Of a DNA stretch of 60,955 bases, positions 1-9,301 are shown one piece after another. The DNA lies in NCBI GenBank assembly GCA_029856155.1, contig JAHQWL010000013.1:1-60955 (forward strand), written 5' to 3'. A model generated the notes under the pieces. That model saw nothing but the letters and a program-made list of their open reading frames with translations, ran no database searches and was not told where the DNA came from. The position numbers and the translations under genes were made by a program. How positions within the stretch are numbered: the first letter of the stretch is position 1; the number at the start of each line of letters is the position of its first letter. The DNA comes from Promethearchaeia archaeon (GTDB lineage: Archaea > Asgardarchaeota > Lokiarchaeia > Sigyniarchaeales > SOKP01).

Positions 1-2
1 TT

Positions 3-1607
3 GGATTAGATTGCTCAACTCAAAGTTTGACGGGTATTATAGTTGATTTTAATTTAAAAAAAATAGTATATAGGAATAGTATCAACTTTGATGAAGAATT
101 ATCCCATTATAATACACATAATGGAGCAATAATCTTAGATAATGAAAAAGTCGTTCATTCATATCCCCTTATGTGGGTAGAGGCTCTAGAATTACTGTTT
201 GAAAAAATGCAAAATAATAAGAGAGCTCTTTTTGAAATTAAAGCCATTTCCGGTTCAGGACAACAACATGGAACAGTATATTTAAATAGTGATTTTGTAA
301 AAACCCTTAAGCGATTAGATGCTGATAACTCATTAGTAATTCAATTAAAGAGCTCATTTTCTCGTCCAACAAGTCCTATATGGATGGATTCGAGTACTAC
401 TAAACAATGTGAAGAAATTCGCAAAAAATTAGGGGGATTAAAATCTACGATAAATTTATTGGGTTCGAATACCATTGAACGCTTTTCTGGACCTCAAATT
501 CGAAAATTTTTTCAAGAGTATCCTTTATTATACGAGAAAACCTCAATCATTCATTTAGTCAGTTCTTTTATAGCTTCAATTCTGTTAGGAAAAAATGCTT
601 CTATCGATCATGGTGATGGAGCTGGAATGAATTTAATGAATATAAAAACTAAACAATGGGATGAGAGAGCTTTAAAAGCAACAGCACCTAATTTAAGAGA
701 AAGATTACCTCCGCTTTCGCAACCATATAGTATAATTGGAAAAATATCATCTTATTTTATAGAGAAATTTGGATTTAATCCAAATACTAATCTGATAGCT
801 TGGTCAGGTGATAATCCGAATAGCCTTATTGGTGTTGGATTAATTAAAAAGGGAAAAGTAGGAATAAGTCTTGGAACGAGCGACACATATTTTAGCTATT
901 TACAAGATTTATATCTTGATCTTAAAGGTGAGGGTCATGTATTTGGAGCCCCGACAGGAGATTATATGAGTTTAATTTGCTATAAAAACGGTTCATTGGC
1001 ACGAGAGAAAATAAAAAATAAATTTCATCTTAATTGGGAAAAATTCTCTGAAATTTTGGAAAAATCACTGCCTGGAAATAATGGAAAACTAATGTTGCCT
1101 TACTTTTTTCCTGAAATTGTCCCACATGTATTAGAACCAAAAGTGTATCGATTTGGCTTTGATGAGAACGATATAGAAGGGAATATTAGAGGAATAATTG
1201 AAGCACAATTCTTGTCCATGAGACTTCATTCAAAATGGATCGGTGAAAAACCTTTAGAGATTTATGCAACGGGAGGTGCTTCTGCAAATAAAGATATTCT
1301 TCAAGTTTTAGCAAATATTTTCAAAACAAAAGTACGAGTATTTGAATTTACAGATTCAGCAGCTTTAGGTGCAGTATTCAGGGCTGCAAAATCCTATTAT
1401 GATTCTATAAATATAATAAAGAGTTGGGAAGATATTGTGAATAAATTTATAGATTTGGAACGTAGTATTGTTGTTGTTCCAAATGAGAAATACTTCCAAT
1501 TATACGATGATATGCTTGAACTTTATAAAAAATTTGAAGAATTTATTTTAAATAAAGGAAAAAATCCTGAAATAGCTCGCTTACAATTTATTAAAAAGTA
1601 TTTTTAA
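3..1607 (+). CDS. FGGY-family carbohydrate kinase, xylulokinase-like (5' end cut by window)
   Basis: Probably phosphorylates a pentulose such as D-xylulose with ATP in the cytoplasm. The reading frame is open to the left edge and reads GLDCSTQSLTG before the first possible internal start, which is the usual N-terminal phosphate-binding strand of FGGY kinases. The true start therefore lies a few codons outside the window. Family features include SGSGQQHGT near residue 85, PIWMDSST near 125, a second ATPase half with ISLGTSDT, and the adenosine-site motif ATGGASANKDILQVLAN near the C terminus. The SGSGQQHG and WMDSST motifs favour xylulokinase over glycerol kinase, but substrate cannot be fixed by eye. 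The length of about 534 residues is normal. The next gene follows after 79 bp on the same strand and has no obvious metabolic link. Confidence 0.85.
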   Translation, partial: GLDCSTQSLTGIIVDFNLKKIVYRNSINFDEELSHYNTHNGAIILDNEKVVHSYPLMWVEALELLFEKMQNNKRALFEIKAISGSGQQHGTVYLNSDFVKTLKRLDADNSLVIQLKSSFSRPTSPIWMDSSTTKQCEEIRKKLGGLKSTINLLGSNTIERFSGPQIRKFFQEYPLLYEKTSIIHLVSSFIASILLGKNASIDHGDGAGMNLMNIKTKQWDERALKATAPNLRERLPPLSQPYSIIGKISSYFIEKFGFNPNTNLIAWSGDNPNSLIGVGLIKKGKVGISLGTSDTYFSYLQDLYLDLKGEGHVFGAPTGDYMSLICYKNGSLAREKIKNKFHLNWEKFSEILEKSLPGNNGKLMLPYFFPEIVPHVLEPKVYRFGFDENDIEGNIRGIIEAQFLSMRLHSKWIGEKPLEIYATGGASANKDILQVLANIFKTKVRVFEFTDSAALGAVFRAAKSYYDSINIIKSWEDIVNKFIDLERSIVVVPNEKYFQLYDDMLELYKKFEEFILNKGKNPEIARLQFIKKYF

Positions 1608-1686
1608 CTTAATAATTTGAACTTATAAAGAATAATTAATAAAGGAGATTTTATAGTATAAGCAATTAATTTAAAGAGGAGAATAA

Positions 1687-4554
1687 TTGAAAATAATAAA
1701 TAATGGAATAATTAAGGATTCTTATGACGTGGTGGTTGTAGGTGCTGGTATTGGCGGTATTACTGCTGGAGCGCTACTTGCTAATAAAGGTTTAGACGTC
1801 TTAGTGGTAGAACAACATTATATTCCTGGAGGAGTTTGTTCATCTGTAAAACGTAAGGGATTTGCAATGGATGCTGGGGCAGCAATGTTATTTGGATGGG
1901 GTGAAGGTCCATCTCCACATCGTTTCGTTATGAATGAGATAGAAGAAGAAATTGATATGATCCCACATGATTGCTACTATAGAATGCATTTTGGGGATAC
2001 TTCTGTTACGTTTTGGAAGGATTTCAACCGTTTTTTTAAGGAATTATGTGCTGCATTTCCAGGAAAAGAAGAACAATTAAAAGGATTCTATGATCATACT
2101 CGTAAAATTTACGATGACTTGATGAAATCACCAATGCCGATGTCTCCTGACACAATGCCACTTAAATTGGCATTAAAAATGTTTTTTAGACATCCAATGA
2201 TTACAATGAGATTACGAAAATACATGAATAGCTCTTTGAAAGAAATACTTGATTTATATGTGAAAGACCCAGAAATTGAGGGATTATTTGATTTACTTAT
2301 TGCTACGTGTTATTGCACCACCATTGAGGAAACACCTCAATTATTAGCAGCACCAATTGTTTGGGAAACTTTCTATGGGGGTGCTTGCTATCCAGCAGGA
2401 TCACCACAGATGTTTCCTAACATACTTGAAAAAGGAATGGAAAAAAATGGTGGTCAGATATTATATCGTCATATGGTCGAAGAAATACTCCTTGATAATG
2501 GCAAGGTTTATGGAGTTCAACTCGATGATGGGACAAAAATAAGTGCTAATTTTGTAATTTCTGATGCAACAATATGGAATCTTTACGGGAAACTCATTAA
2601 ACCTAAGCATATTACACCTGAACGATTAAAATGGGCTCAGAGTTTTGTACCTACATATAGTTGTGTGGTATTATTAATGGGTGTAGATGCAGAAGTCTTA
2701 CCTGAAGATACAAATGCTATTGAAGTCCTTATCGGGGATCTAACTGAATTATCTAAAAATAATTACTTCTTATATCTTCCATCTATTGATGATCCGTCCA
2801 TTTGTCCAGAAGGAACTCATTCAATATCGGTGTTATGTTCTACTGGAGATTATGATTGGCCACGACCAGACGATCCTCGATATCAAAGTGAAGAATATAT
2901 AAAAATGAAGGAGAAATTTGCTGATGAAGTGCTTGATGTTATAGAAACCAAATTTCCCGGTATAAAAGATCACATCATAACTTTAGATGTCGCTACACCT
3001 GGAACCACTGAGCGTTTTACTCAAAGAAATTTTGGTAATATTGGAGGTCCAAAACAAATGTTAGGACAACACATATTAAATCGATTAGGTGCTCGTACAG
3101 AATTTAAAAACCTTTACTGTGTTGGAGATTCTACCACTATGGGTGAAGGCGTAGTTTCAGTTACAAGTTCAGCTATTGGTGCTGTTAACATGATACTAAA
3201 AGATTTAAAAATGAAACAATATTTGCCACGAAAGTATTCTAAAGAGTATATTAATCATGTAAAGGGAAAAACAAAAATTCAGATGCCATTGATAAAGGAA
3301 AATTTTACAGAAGCTACAGCTAAACGCGCTTCAATTGAATGTCAATGGTGTGAAGATGCTAAATGCATGAAAAAATGTCCAGCGGGGATAGATGTACTAA
3401 ATTTCATTCGGCGTATTGAAGTAGGAAACTATGAGGGAGCTGTACGACATATGCGTGAAATGAATCCACTAGCAGAAATCTGTGGTCAAGTGTGTCCTGC
3501 AGAAAATCTATGTGAATCAGAATGTTATCACCTTGATTATGCTGATGAGCCTACGCGAATAAAAAAACTTCAAGCATGGGTATGTAAACAAGCGGATACT
3601 AAGGGTTGGGACTTATATGTTTCAAAGAACAATGGCATAAAGATAGCTATAATAGGTGCTGGACCAGCAGGATTATCATGTGCTCACTTTTTAGCACGAT
3701 TGGGTTATAATATTGACATTTTCGAGAAAGAGAATAAAATTGGAGGTGTACCTACATTATACATCCCCTCCTTTAGACTTACTGATGAAGTGTTAAATAG
3801 GGAACTTAAAGGAATTATATCATATCCAAATATCGATATAAAATTTGGAAAAGAACTTGGTAAAAATATAATGATCTCTGATCTTTCAAAGGATTATAGT
3901 GCGGCATTTTTAGCACCAGGATTACATTCAGGTCGAAAATTACAGCTACCCGGAATAGAGAATGTTAATGTTGTTGATGCTTTATCTCTTCTCAAGGAAT
4001 ATAAGCAAAATGGAAAATATGTTATTACTGGGAAAGTATTAATTATTGGAGGTGGGAGTGTGGCTGCTGATGCTGCTAATATAGCATTGAAGTGTGGTGC
4101 TGAGAACGTCACTATGGTTTGTCTTGAATCCGATAACGAGATGCCTTGCTTGAAGAGTGAAAAGGAAGAACTAAAGGAATTTGGTGTTCAAATCCTTAAT
4201 TCCTGGGGTCCCAAAGAGATTTATGGAAATAAACTTGTTCTTGTATATTGTAAATCTGTTTTTGATAGGGAAGGAAAATTCTGTCCTGAATTTGATGATT
4301 CAAAAACCACTGAAATTGAGATCGATACTATTATTATAGCGATCGGACAAGAAATAGAGTCACCCCTCGGAGTATATTTAGAAAAAGAGTTTGGTAAAGG
4401 ACTGATTAAAGTAAACGAAAAAACACAGTTAATTGAAGGTCGATTAAATATATATGCTGGCGGAGATATAGTGCATGGAGCTGGAACGGTAGTTACCTCT
4501 GTAGCAGATGGAAGACGTGCTGCGATAACGATAGATGAACAATTAAAAAAATAA
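1687..4554 (+). CDS. Fused FAD-dependent CrtI/CRTISO-like oxidoreductase and GltD-like Fe-S flavoprotein
   Basis: This 955-residue protein joins two redox enzymes. Residues about 14-515 form a phytoene-desaturase/carotenoid-isomerase/retinol-saturase-like domain: dinucleotide motif VVGAGIGGITAGALLANKG, then PGGVCSS, and a C-terminal GEGVVSVTSSAIGA cofactor-closing motif. Residues about 550-955 resemble glutamate synthase small subunit and the N-terminal part of dihydropyrimidine dehydrogenase. That part has a cysteine-rich Fe-S region (CQWC, CMKKCPAG, CGQVCP, CESEC), an FAD motif IIGAGPAGLSCAHFLARLG, an NAD(P)H motif IIGGGSVAADAANIALKCG and a final AGGDIVHGAG. The GltD-like half could pass NAD(P)H electrons through Fe-S clusters to the first half, acting on an isoprenoid or quinone-like substrate; that is inference. 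The start is TTG, chosen because AAGAGGAG lies about 6 nt upstream. Each half is well supported, the joint reaction is unknown. Confidence 0.8.
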   Translation: MKIINNGIIKDSYDVVVVGAGIGGITAGALLANKGLDVLVVEQHYIPGGVCSSVKRKGFAMDAGAAMLFGWGEGPSPHRFVMNEIEEEIDMIPHDCYYRMHFGDTSVTFWKDFNRFFKELCAAFPGKEEQLKGFYDHTRKIYDDLMKSPMPMSPDTMPLKLALKMFFRHPMITMRLRKYMNSSLKEILDLYVKDPEIEGLFDLLIATCYCTTIEETPQLLAAPIVWETFYGGACYPAGSPQMFPNILEKGMEKNGGQILYRHMVEEILLDNGKVYGVQLDDGTKISANFVISDATIWNLYGKLIKPKHITPERLKWAQSFVPTYSCVVLLMGVDAEVLPEDTNAIEVLIGDLTELSKNNYFLYLPSIDDPSICPEGTHSISVLCSTGDYDWPRPDDPRYQSEEYIKMKEKFADEVLDVIETKFPGIKDHIITLDVATPGTTERFTQRNFGNIGGPKQMLGQHILNRLGARTEFKNLYCVGDSTTMGEGVVSVTSSAIGAVNMILKDLKMKQYLPRKYSKEYINHVKGKTKIQMPLIKENFTEATAKRASIECQWCEDAKCMKKCPAGIDVLNFIRRIEVGNYEGAVRHMREMNPLAEICGQVCPAENLCESECYHLDYADEPTRIKKLQAWVCKQADTKGWDLYVSKNNGIKIAIIGAGPAGLSCAHFLARLGYNIDIFEKENKIGGVPTLYIPSFRLTDEVLNRELKGIISYPNIDIKFGKELGKNIMISDLSKDYSAAFLAPGLHSGRKLQLPGIENVNVVDALSLLKEYKQNGKYVITGKVLIIGGGSVAADAANIALKCGAENVTMVCLESDNEMPCLKSEKEELKEFGVQILNSWGPKEIYGNKLVLVYCKSVFDREGKFCPEFDDSKTTEIEIDTIIIAIGQEIESPLGVYLEKEFGKGLIKVNEKTQLIEGRLNIYAGGDIVHGAGTVVTSVADGRRAAITIDEQLKK

Positions 4555-4559
4555 TACTC

Positions 4560-4596
4560 TTCACATATTTTTTAATTTTATTTGTGAATGTTTTTG
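4560..4596 (+). terminator. Hairpin plus T-run after the CrtI-GltD fusion gene
   Basis: The arms TTCACA and TGTGAA are separated by an AT-rich loop and followed by a TGTTTTTGTT stretch just after the stop codon. The stem is short, so the T-rich tract is the stronger archaeal termination signal. Confidence 0.35.
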
Positions 4597-4780
4597 TTCT
4601 ATTCCAAAGGAAGATGATATGACTAGTTTATTATTTAAGTGTATTATTATTTAAGTGCAATTAAACCAAACTACTAATTTCTTAATGAAAACATCAAAAC
4701 TGAAGAGTTATGAAATTTTTATATGAAAATTAAAAAAAGAAAAAAAATTTTTAAATTAATTTTAGCCCATTAAATATAGT

Positions 4781-4999
4781 TTATTTGTATTTAATTGACA
4801 GGAGTAAATCGTTCTTTGTTATTTTCTTCCGGTTTGCATGCATCGTGAATGTTCTTGCTTGTTCAGTTAAAGCAGAAGCAGTTTTTTCTAAATGATCAAT
4901 TAATAAATCAACTGCATTACGAGCTACAATACTAGCACCCTGTTGCTTCATCAATCGACGAATTGGGCTCCATGCGAAAGAATGTTTCTTTTTAGCCAT
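4781..4999 (-). CDS. Archaeal histone (HMf-type)
   Basis: A 72-residue single histone fold that would dimerise and wrap DNA. The sequence shows the expected helix-loop-helix pattern: helix 1 SPIRRLMKQQGA, a long basic central helix with ARNAVDLLIDHLEKTA, and the C-terminal ITKNDLLLSIKYK that matches the conserved (K/R)-T/K-I-x-x-x-D-(I/L) end of archaeal histones. An MAKKKH basic N-terminal extension precedes the fold. The length is typical of free-standing archaeal histones. It is transcribed alone, leftward, convergent with the upstream fusion gene. An AT-only tract upstream of the start (around 5020-5060) probably holds its TATA/BRE promoter. Confidence 0.93.
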   Translation of the reverse strand: MAKKKHSFAWSPIRRLMKQQGASIVARNAVDLLIDHLEKTASALTEQARTFTMHANRKKITKNDLLLSIKYK

Positions 5000-5802
5000 T
5001 TTTTATTCCTCCAACTTTTTTAGTCAAAATTTTAAAAATTTAAATTTTTAATTTTTTTTGAAGTTATTAATAAAGTTTCTTAGATAATATAATATGTGAA
5101 GAGTTATTTAAATGTTATGGCAAATCAGAAGACTGTGATGAGTTAAATAAAAAAAAAATCACGACAAAAAATTTTTATTATAAAAAATTGTCCATCATCT
5201 GTGATCACTCAATGGTTGATCATGTTAAAAATATGAAATGTTTTTGTTAGTATGACCATTATTCAAATATTAATTTTGGCAAAATTGGTTTTTATCTTAG
5301 TTTGGCTATGATTTAGTGGCGAATTAAGAAAAATATAATTGATAAAAGTGATCCGAAACAAATGTTAATATCATCAATTATGTGATCATATTATGGTCAA
5401 CCCGTCAAAAAAGATATGTTGATTTTTATAGAAACAAAATTATTCCAATAACAATTATGAATAAACCATCTTTATTGTAGTTTTTATAATGATTCAATGG
5501 TGAATTAAAAAATTTTTAATTAAAAAAAATAATCCCTTTTGAATTATTTAGGGTTACTTATTTGATCATATCAATTAAGGCATATTAAAATTAATAAGTA
5601 AAAATTAATTTTAATCTGGAGATTATAGGGTTGATTGAAATATTATCAATGATAAGTTAATTATGAGAATGAAAAAGTTGGATTTTTAGGGGAAAAAGGT
5701 AAAATTTTATAATTTAAAAGAAAAATTTTAATTAATTTTGATTATTTATATTATCAAAATATAACCTATTAATTCAATAATTTAGATTTTAAGAGGATTA
5801 AA
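5000..5802. other. 800-bp gene-free region with repeated TGATCA sites and two degenerate direct repeats
   Basis: No plausible coding frame is visible. The palindrome TGATCA occurs four times, at 5202-5207, 5217-5222, 5383-5388 and 5563-5568. A degenerate unit reading roughly TATGATTyAnTGGyGAATTAAgAAA occurs near 5307-5331 and again near 5487-5511, and part of it (CTCAATGG) also lies between the first two TGATCA sites. The region separates the leftward histone from the rightward proteasome gene, so it must hold both promoters. The rest may be a multi-site regulatory region, a decayed element or an unrecognised RNA. Confidence 0.4.
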
Positions 5803-6423
5803 ATGTCGGAACAGCAGATTATGGTCCCCGGGGCTGTAGGAGTAGCTATCAAATGTAAAGATGGAGTTGTGCTTGGAAACGACCGTCGAGCCACATGGGG
5901 CTATACAGTTACAAATAAATCAACACAAAAAGTGTTTAAAATAACAGAATACATTGGTTTAGCTGCATATGGTTTGATTGGTGATTTTCAGATTCTTGTT
6001 AGAATTCTGCGAGCGCAAGCAAATCTCTATGAATTAGAGACGGGAGAACGAATTTCAACAAAAAGTATGGGAAAGATGGTTTCAAATTACCTTTACTCGC
6101 GTAAAATGGCTCCTTTATATACAAATTTGGTGATAGCTGGAATGGATAAAGATGGACCCATATTGTACACACTCGATGCGCTTGGTTCACTTATGGAAGA
6201 TGATTATGGAACTGCTGGAACAGGGATGTTACTTTCAATTGGTATTTTAGAAGCAGATTATAAGAAAGACATAACAGTTGCGCAAGGAGAGAAGCTTGTT
6301 GAGAAAGCAATTAGAAATTCAATTAAACGAGATGCTATGACTGGAAATGGAATAGATCTCTTAACTATAACAGCTGAAGGATCTAAAGAGAAATTTTTTG
6401 AGATTAAAGAAATGGGAGAATAA
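5803..6423 (+). CDS. Proteasome beta-type subunit lacking the N-terminal threonine
   Basis: The whole protein aligns by eye with 20S proteasome beta subunits: KDGVVLGNDRRATWG in the first strands, KxxxKVFKI carrying the usual Lys33 region, LVRILRAQANLYEL, VIAGMD, the GTAGTG loop and IKRDAMTGNG near the Asp166 position. It lacks the alpha-subunit N-terminal helix. At the place where active beta subunits have a propeptide Gly followed by Thr1, this one reads PGAVGVAIK, so the catalytic threonine appears to be alanine. It would then be a structural, non-catalytic ring member, comparable to eukaryotic beta3 (PSMB3), which has GGAV at this site. An active beta subunit should exist elsewhere. The ATG start is preceded by AAGAGG. 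It stands alone. Confidence 0.85.
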   Translation: MSEQQIMVPGAVGVAIKCKDGVVLGNDRRATWGYTVTNKSTQKVFKITEYIGLAAYGLIGDFQILVRILRAQANLYELETGERISTKSMGKMVSNYLYSRKMAPLYTNLVIAGMDKDGPILYTLDALGSLMEDDYGTAGTGMLLSIGILEADYKKDITVAQGEKLVEKAIRNSIKRDAMTGNGIDLLTITAEGSKEKFFEIKEMGE

Positions 6424-6539
6424 TTGCTCAAACTCCTTGTTTTTGTATTTCAGATAATCTACTTTTAATCAATAATAATTTATTATATGAAAGCTTACTA
6501 ATTATTAGATACTTAACGCTAATAACGGGTCAAATCAAG

Positions 6540-8591
6540 TTGAATTTTTCACATAATACCTTTGATGATACTAGAGAGATCCTTGGTTTTAGTAAAGATG
6601 AGATTTTAGAAATTAAAGATACACTTGGAAAGCTTAAAGCTGAAGACGGTGGGGAAGATAAGATAGATAACTTTGTAAAATCAAAGTTAAATCTTTCTAA
6701 TGAATTATTAGATCAATATTCAACTTATTTAAAAGACATAACTAATTTTACAGAACACTATTTTTTGTCTAGCACAAGTTCAGATTTTTTTTATTTAAAA
6801 ACAGAAATATTGAATGAAATAAGAATTATAACTGATAATTTACAGAATCTTAACTCAAATACAAGAAATATTAAAAGAATAACAAAAAATAGTACTCTCT
6901 TAGAGGTTTCATTAAAACGAATAGAAGATCTTCTTATGGAAAGTACCCATATAGGTTCCAAGTTACAGGAATCTATTAAAGAGATTAAAACGATTCAAGA
7001 AGATACTACGAAATTATGGATAGAAATTAACAGAATTAAAAATTTACATTTTAAATTAAATGAGATTCCTCATACTTTAGAAGATTGGAATGAACTTAAA
7101 GAACTTGTTATTTTTATTAATAGTTTAAATGAGGTATTCTTAAGCAAAAGAAAAAAAGATAAAACTGAGAAGATTTTAACTGTTCATTTTGATGATATTT
7201 ATCAATTTTTTCTCTCTAAAGATGAACATAAAATTAATTATTATTCTGATTTAATATATCTGTTGTATTCAAAAAACATTCTTGAGCCATATCAAGGAGA
7301 AGAATTCATTAATATACTTGAAAGGAAAGAAGTAATAAAAAGTTTAACAGATTTCATACGTCCTCTACTTATACAACTAATTACGGATAAATTGCATGAT
7401 ATAATAATTGAAATTGAGGAATTTAATATAAAAGAAAAGGATTTAAATATAAATTTAGACACTTTAAAAGATCAGAAGATTAGTGAATTTCTACCAAAAT
7501 TAGTTGACTATTATATTATTAGTTTGGAAAAAGGATTCCAAGAGAAAATACACAATATAATAGAAACAGATAAGTTTGAAGATATTGCTAATTTTTATTA
7601 CCAGAAAATTGAGAATTTTTCGTCAATACTTTATGACATTGAAGATTGGGCATTACGCATTGAGCCTCTTCTCAAACCTTATGAAAATATTACAACGGGA
7701 TTACGAAAGATTTTTTCAAATTTAACTTCTGAAATTTTTCGTAGAAAGAATGAGTATCTATCTTTTATTAAAACGGTAAAAGATGAAGAATTAAGAGTTG
7801 AAATAAGAAAGTATGTTTCGGATAAAATCTCAGAAGTCAATGATTTAATAAGATCTTACGAAGATGAGGCATCACTCATTATTAAGGAAGAATTTCCACA
7901 ATTAAAAAGAATTAAAGAGATTTTAAATGACTACCATCAACAAATCCAAAATATTAAAGATGATGTCTTTAAGAAATTGAATTCTATGAAATCAAATGAT
8001 ATTGATATATATCAAGTTATAAAATTTTGGGAAGAGAGTTTAAATCGTAAAAAACAACAGCTAACATTTCTGATATCACTACTTCTTAACAAATTATTTA
8101 AAAGCTTTAAAGAACTAATTGAAAAAGAGGGAATTCTGTTTGCCACAATTACTGAAATTACAGAGCAAACCGAAAATTTCGAGGGACTACCTCTTAACTT
8201 TGCATTATCTTCCTTTCTTGCAGAGAAACTGAGTGAAGAAGAATTAAAAGAAAGGATTTCAGAGATAAAATCTAAGATTAATCAATTAAGTAATTCTTTA
8301 GGTCTTTATCAAGTAGAAGTATCAAAATTGGAAACAATTCTAGCGAATCGAGTAAAAATTAGAAAGGGAATATCTAGATCTGATGTTCAATGTACAGTTT
8401 GTCATAAATTTATTAATTTTGCTGATGATAGAGTAATTACTTGTCCTTTTTGCGCAAGCACATATCATTATTTATGTGTTGCGTATTGGCTTTCAAAATA
8501 TAACTCATGTCCAATGTGCCAAAATAATTTTCTTGAGCCTCATTCAGATCTCTTTGAGAATGAAGAAGACGAAGAATTAGAAAGATATTAA
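6540..8591 (+). CDS. Large helical/coiled-coil protein with C-terminal RING-H2-like zinc finger
   Basis: A 683-residue protein. Residues 1-610 are almost entirely charged alpha-helix and coiled coil, with many Glu/Lys/Leu/Ile and no membrane segment. Residues about 618-662 hold a treble-clef finger: CTVC, then CPFC followed by STYHYLC, a VAYWL segment and CPMC. The H-x2-C-x3-WL-x(n)-CPxC arrangement is that of RING-H2 fingers, although the middle ligands (CPFC rather than CxH) are variant. A C-terminal RING after a long helical body recalls eukaryotic HOPS/CORVET subunits such as Vps11, Vps18 and Vps41 as well as ubiquitin E3 ligases. Which applies, if either, is unknown. It begins with TTG, 116 bp after the proteasome-like gene, and could be co-transcribed with it, a suggestive pairing. 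Confidence 0.7.
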   Translation: MNFSHNTFDDTREILGFSKDEILEIKDTLGKLKAEDGGEDKIDNFVKSKLNLSNELLDQYSTYLKDITNFTEHYFLSSTSSDFFYLKTEILNEIRIITDNLQNLNSNTRNIKRITKNSTLLEVSLKRIEDLLMESTHIGSKLQESIKEIKTIQEDTTKLWIEINRIKNLHFKLNEIPHTLEDWNELKELVIFINSLNEVFLSKRKKDKTEKILTVHFDDIYQFFLSKDEHKINYYSDLIYLLYSKNILEPYQGEEFINILERKEVIKSLTDFIRPLLIQLITDKLHDIIIEIEEFNIKEKDLNINLDTLKDQKISEFLPKLVDYYIISLEKGFQEKIHNIIETDKFEDIANFYYQKIENFSSILYDIEDWALRIEPLLKPYENITTGLRKIFSNLTSEIFRRKNEYLSFIKTVKDEELRVEIRKYVSDKISEVNDLIRSYEDEASLIIKEEFPQLKRIKEILNDYHQQIQNIKDDVFKKLNSMKSNDIDIYQVIKFWEESLNRKKQQLTFLISLLLNKLFKSFKELIEKEGILFATITEITEQTENFEGLPLNFALSSFLAEKLSEEELKERISEIKSKINQLSNSLGLYQVEVSKLETILANRVKIRKGISRSDVQCTVCHKFINFADDRVITCPFCASTYHYLCVAYWLSKYNSCPMCQNNFLEPHSDLFENEEDEELERY

Positions 8592-8647
8592 AGAGACTAT
8601 TTTTTTTTAATTCGCTACTTATTAAGAAATTCAAGCAAATGTTATAT

Positions 8648-9301
8648 TCATGCACTTGGAGGGAAGATTATTATATTAAACATTAAATAAATACCAAAAA
8701 TTATCATAAAGCCTCCACATACGATCAAAACGTATTTATAAACCTTAGGATTCAAAGATTTCCCACCAAGATACACGAACACTGATATTGGTACATACCA
8801 AACAAAATCACCTAATTCATGTCCAACAAAAAATAATATTAATCCTAGAGGATTAGCAAAAGTTATATTAAAGCTTACCAAAAGCGATAATCCAATAAAA
8901 GCCCACCAAAACTCCCAATATGGGTTAGATAAGCTCACAACAATCCCTCCAACAAAACTATTACCTTTAAAACCTTTAATATCTTCCTGAATTAAATCTT
9001 TGCTGAAATTTGTTTTATATACGTCTCTTACCACAAGAATCCCATACACAATCAGAAAAGTCCCCCCTATTACCCCGACTATCGTAAGGAAGATAATATT
9101 CTGAAAAAAAAACAATGCTCCTGCTAGCAAACCAATAATTAGAGCAAATTCGATTGTAGCATGCCCTAAAAGAATAAAAATAGCCGAAATATAACCTCTT
9201 TTTTGTTTAATAGATTTATATATGGTAAACGTTAATAAAGGTCCAGGGGATAATGCCCCGGTAAGAGCTACCAAAAAAGATATTAAAAAAATTTCAATCA
9301 T
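8648..9301 (-). CDS. LysE/RhtB-family amino-acid exporter
   Basis: A 217-residue membrane protein with about six hydrophobic segments. It shows the LysE-family signature early: LVALTGALSPGPLLTFTIYKSIKQKRG, with the PGP turn that follows the first membrane helix, and GHATIEFALIIGLL in the second. A later SNPYWEFWW stretch also fits the family. It would export small amino acids or derivatives across the cytoplasmic membrane. The start codon directly abuts the stop codon of the upstream 153-residue gene, so the two are translated as one operon. Substrate cannot be predicted. Confidence 0.85.
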   Translation of the reverse strand: MIEIFLISFLVALTGALSPGPLLTFTIYKSIKQKRGYISAIFILLGHATIEFALIIGLLAGALFFFQNIIFLTIVGVIGGTFLIVYGILVVRDVYKTNFSKDLIQEDIKGFKGNSFVGGIVVSLSNPYWEFWWAFIGLSLLVSFNITFANPLGLILFFVGHELGDFVWYVPISVFVYLGGKSLNPKVYKYVLIVCGGFMIIFGIYLMFNIIIFPPSA

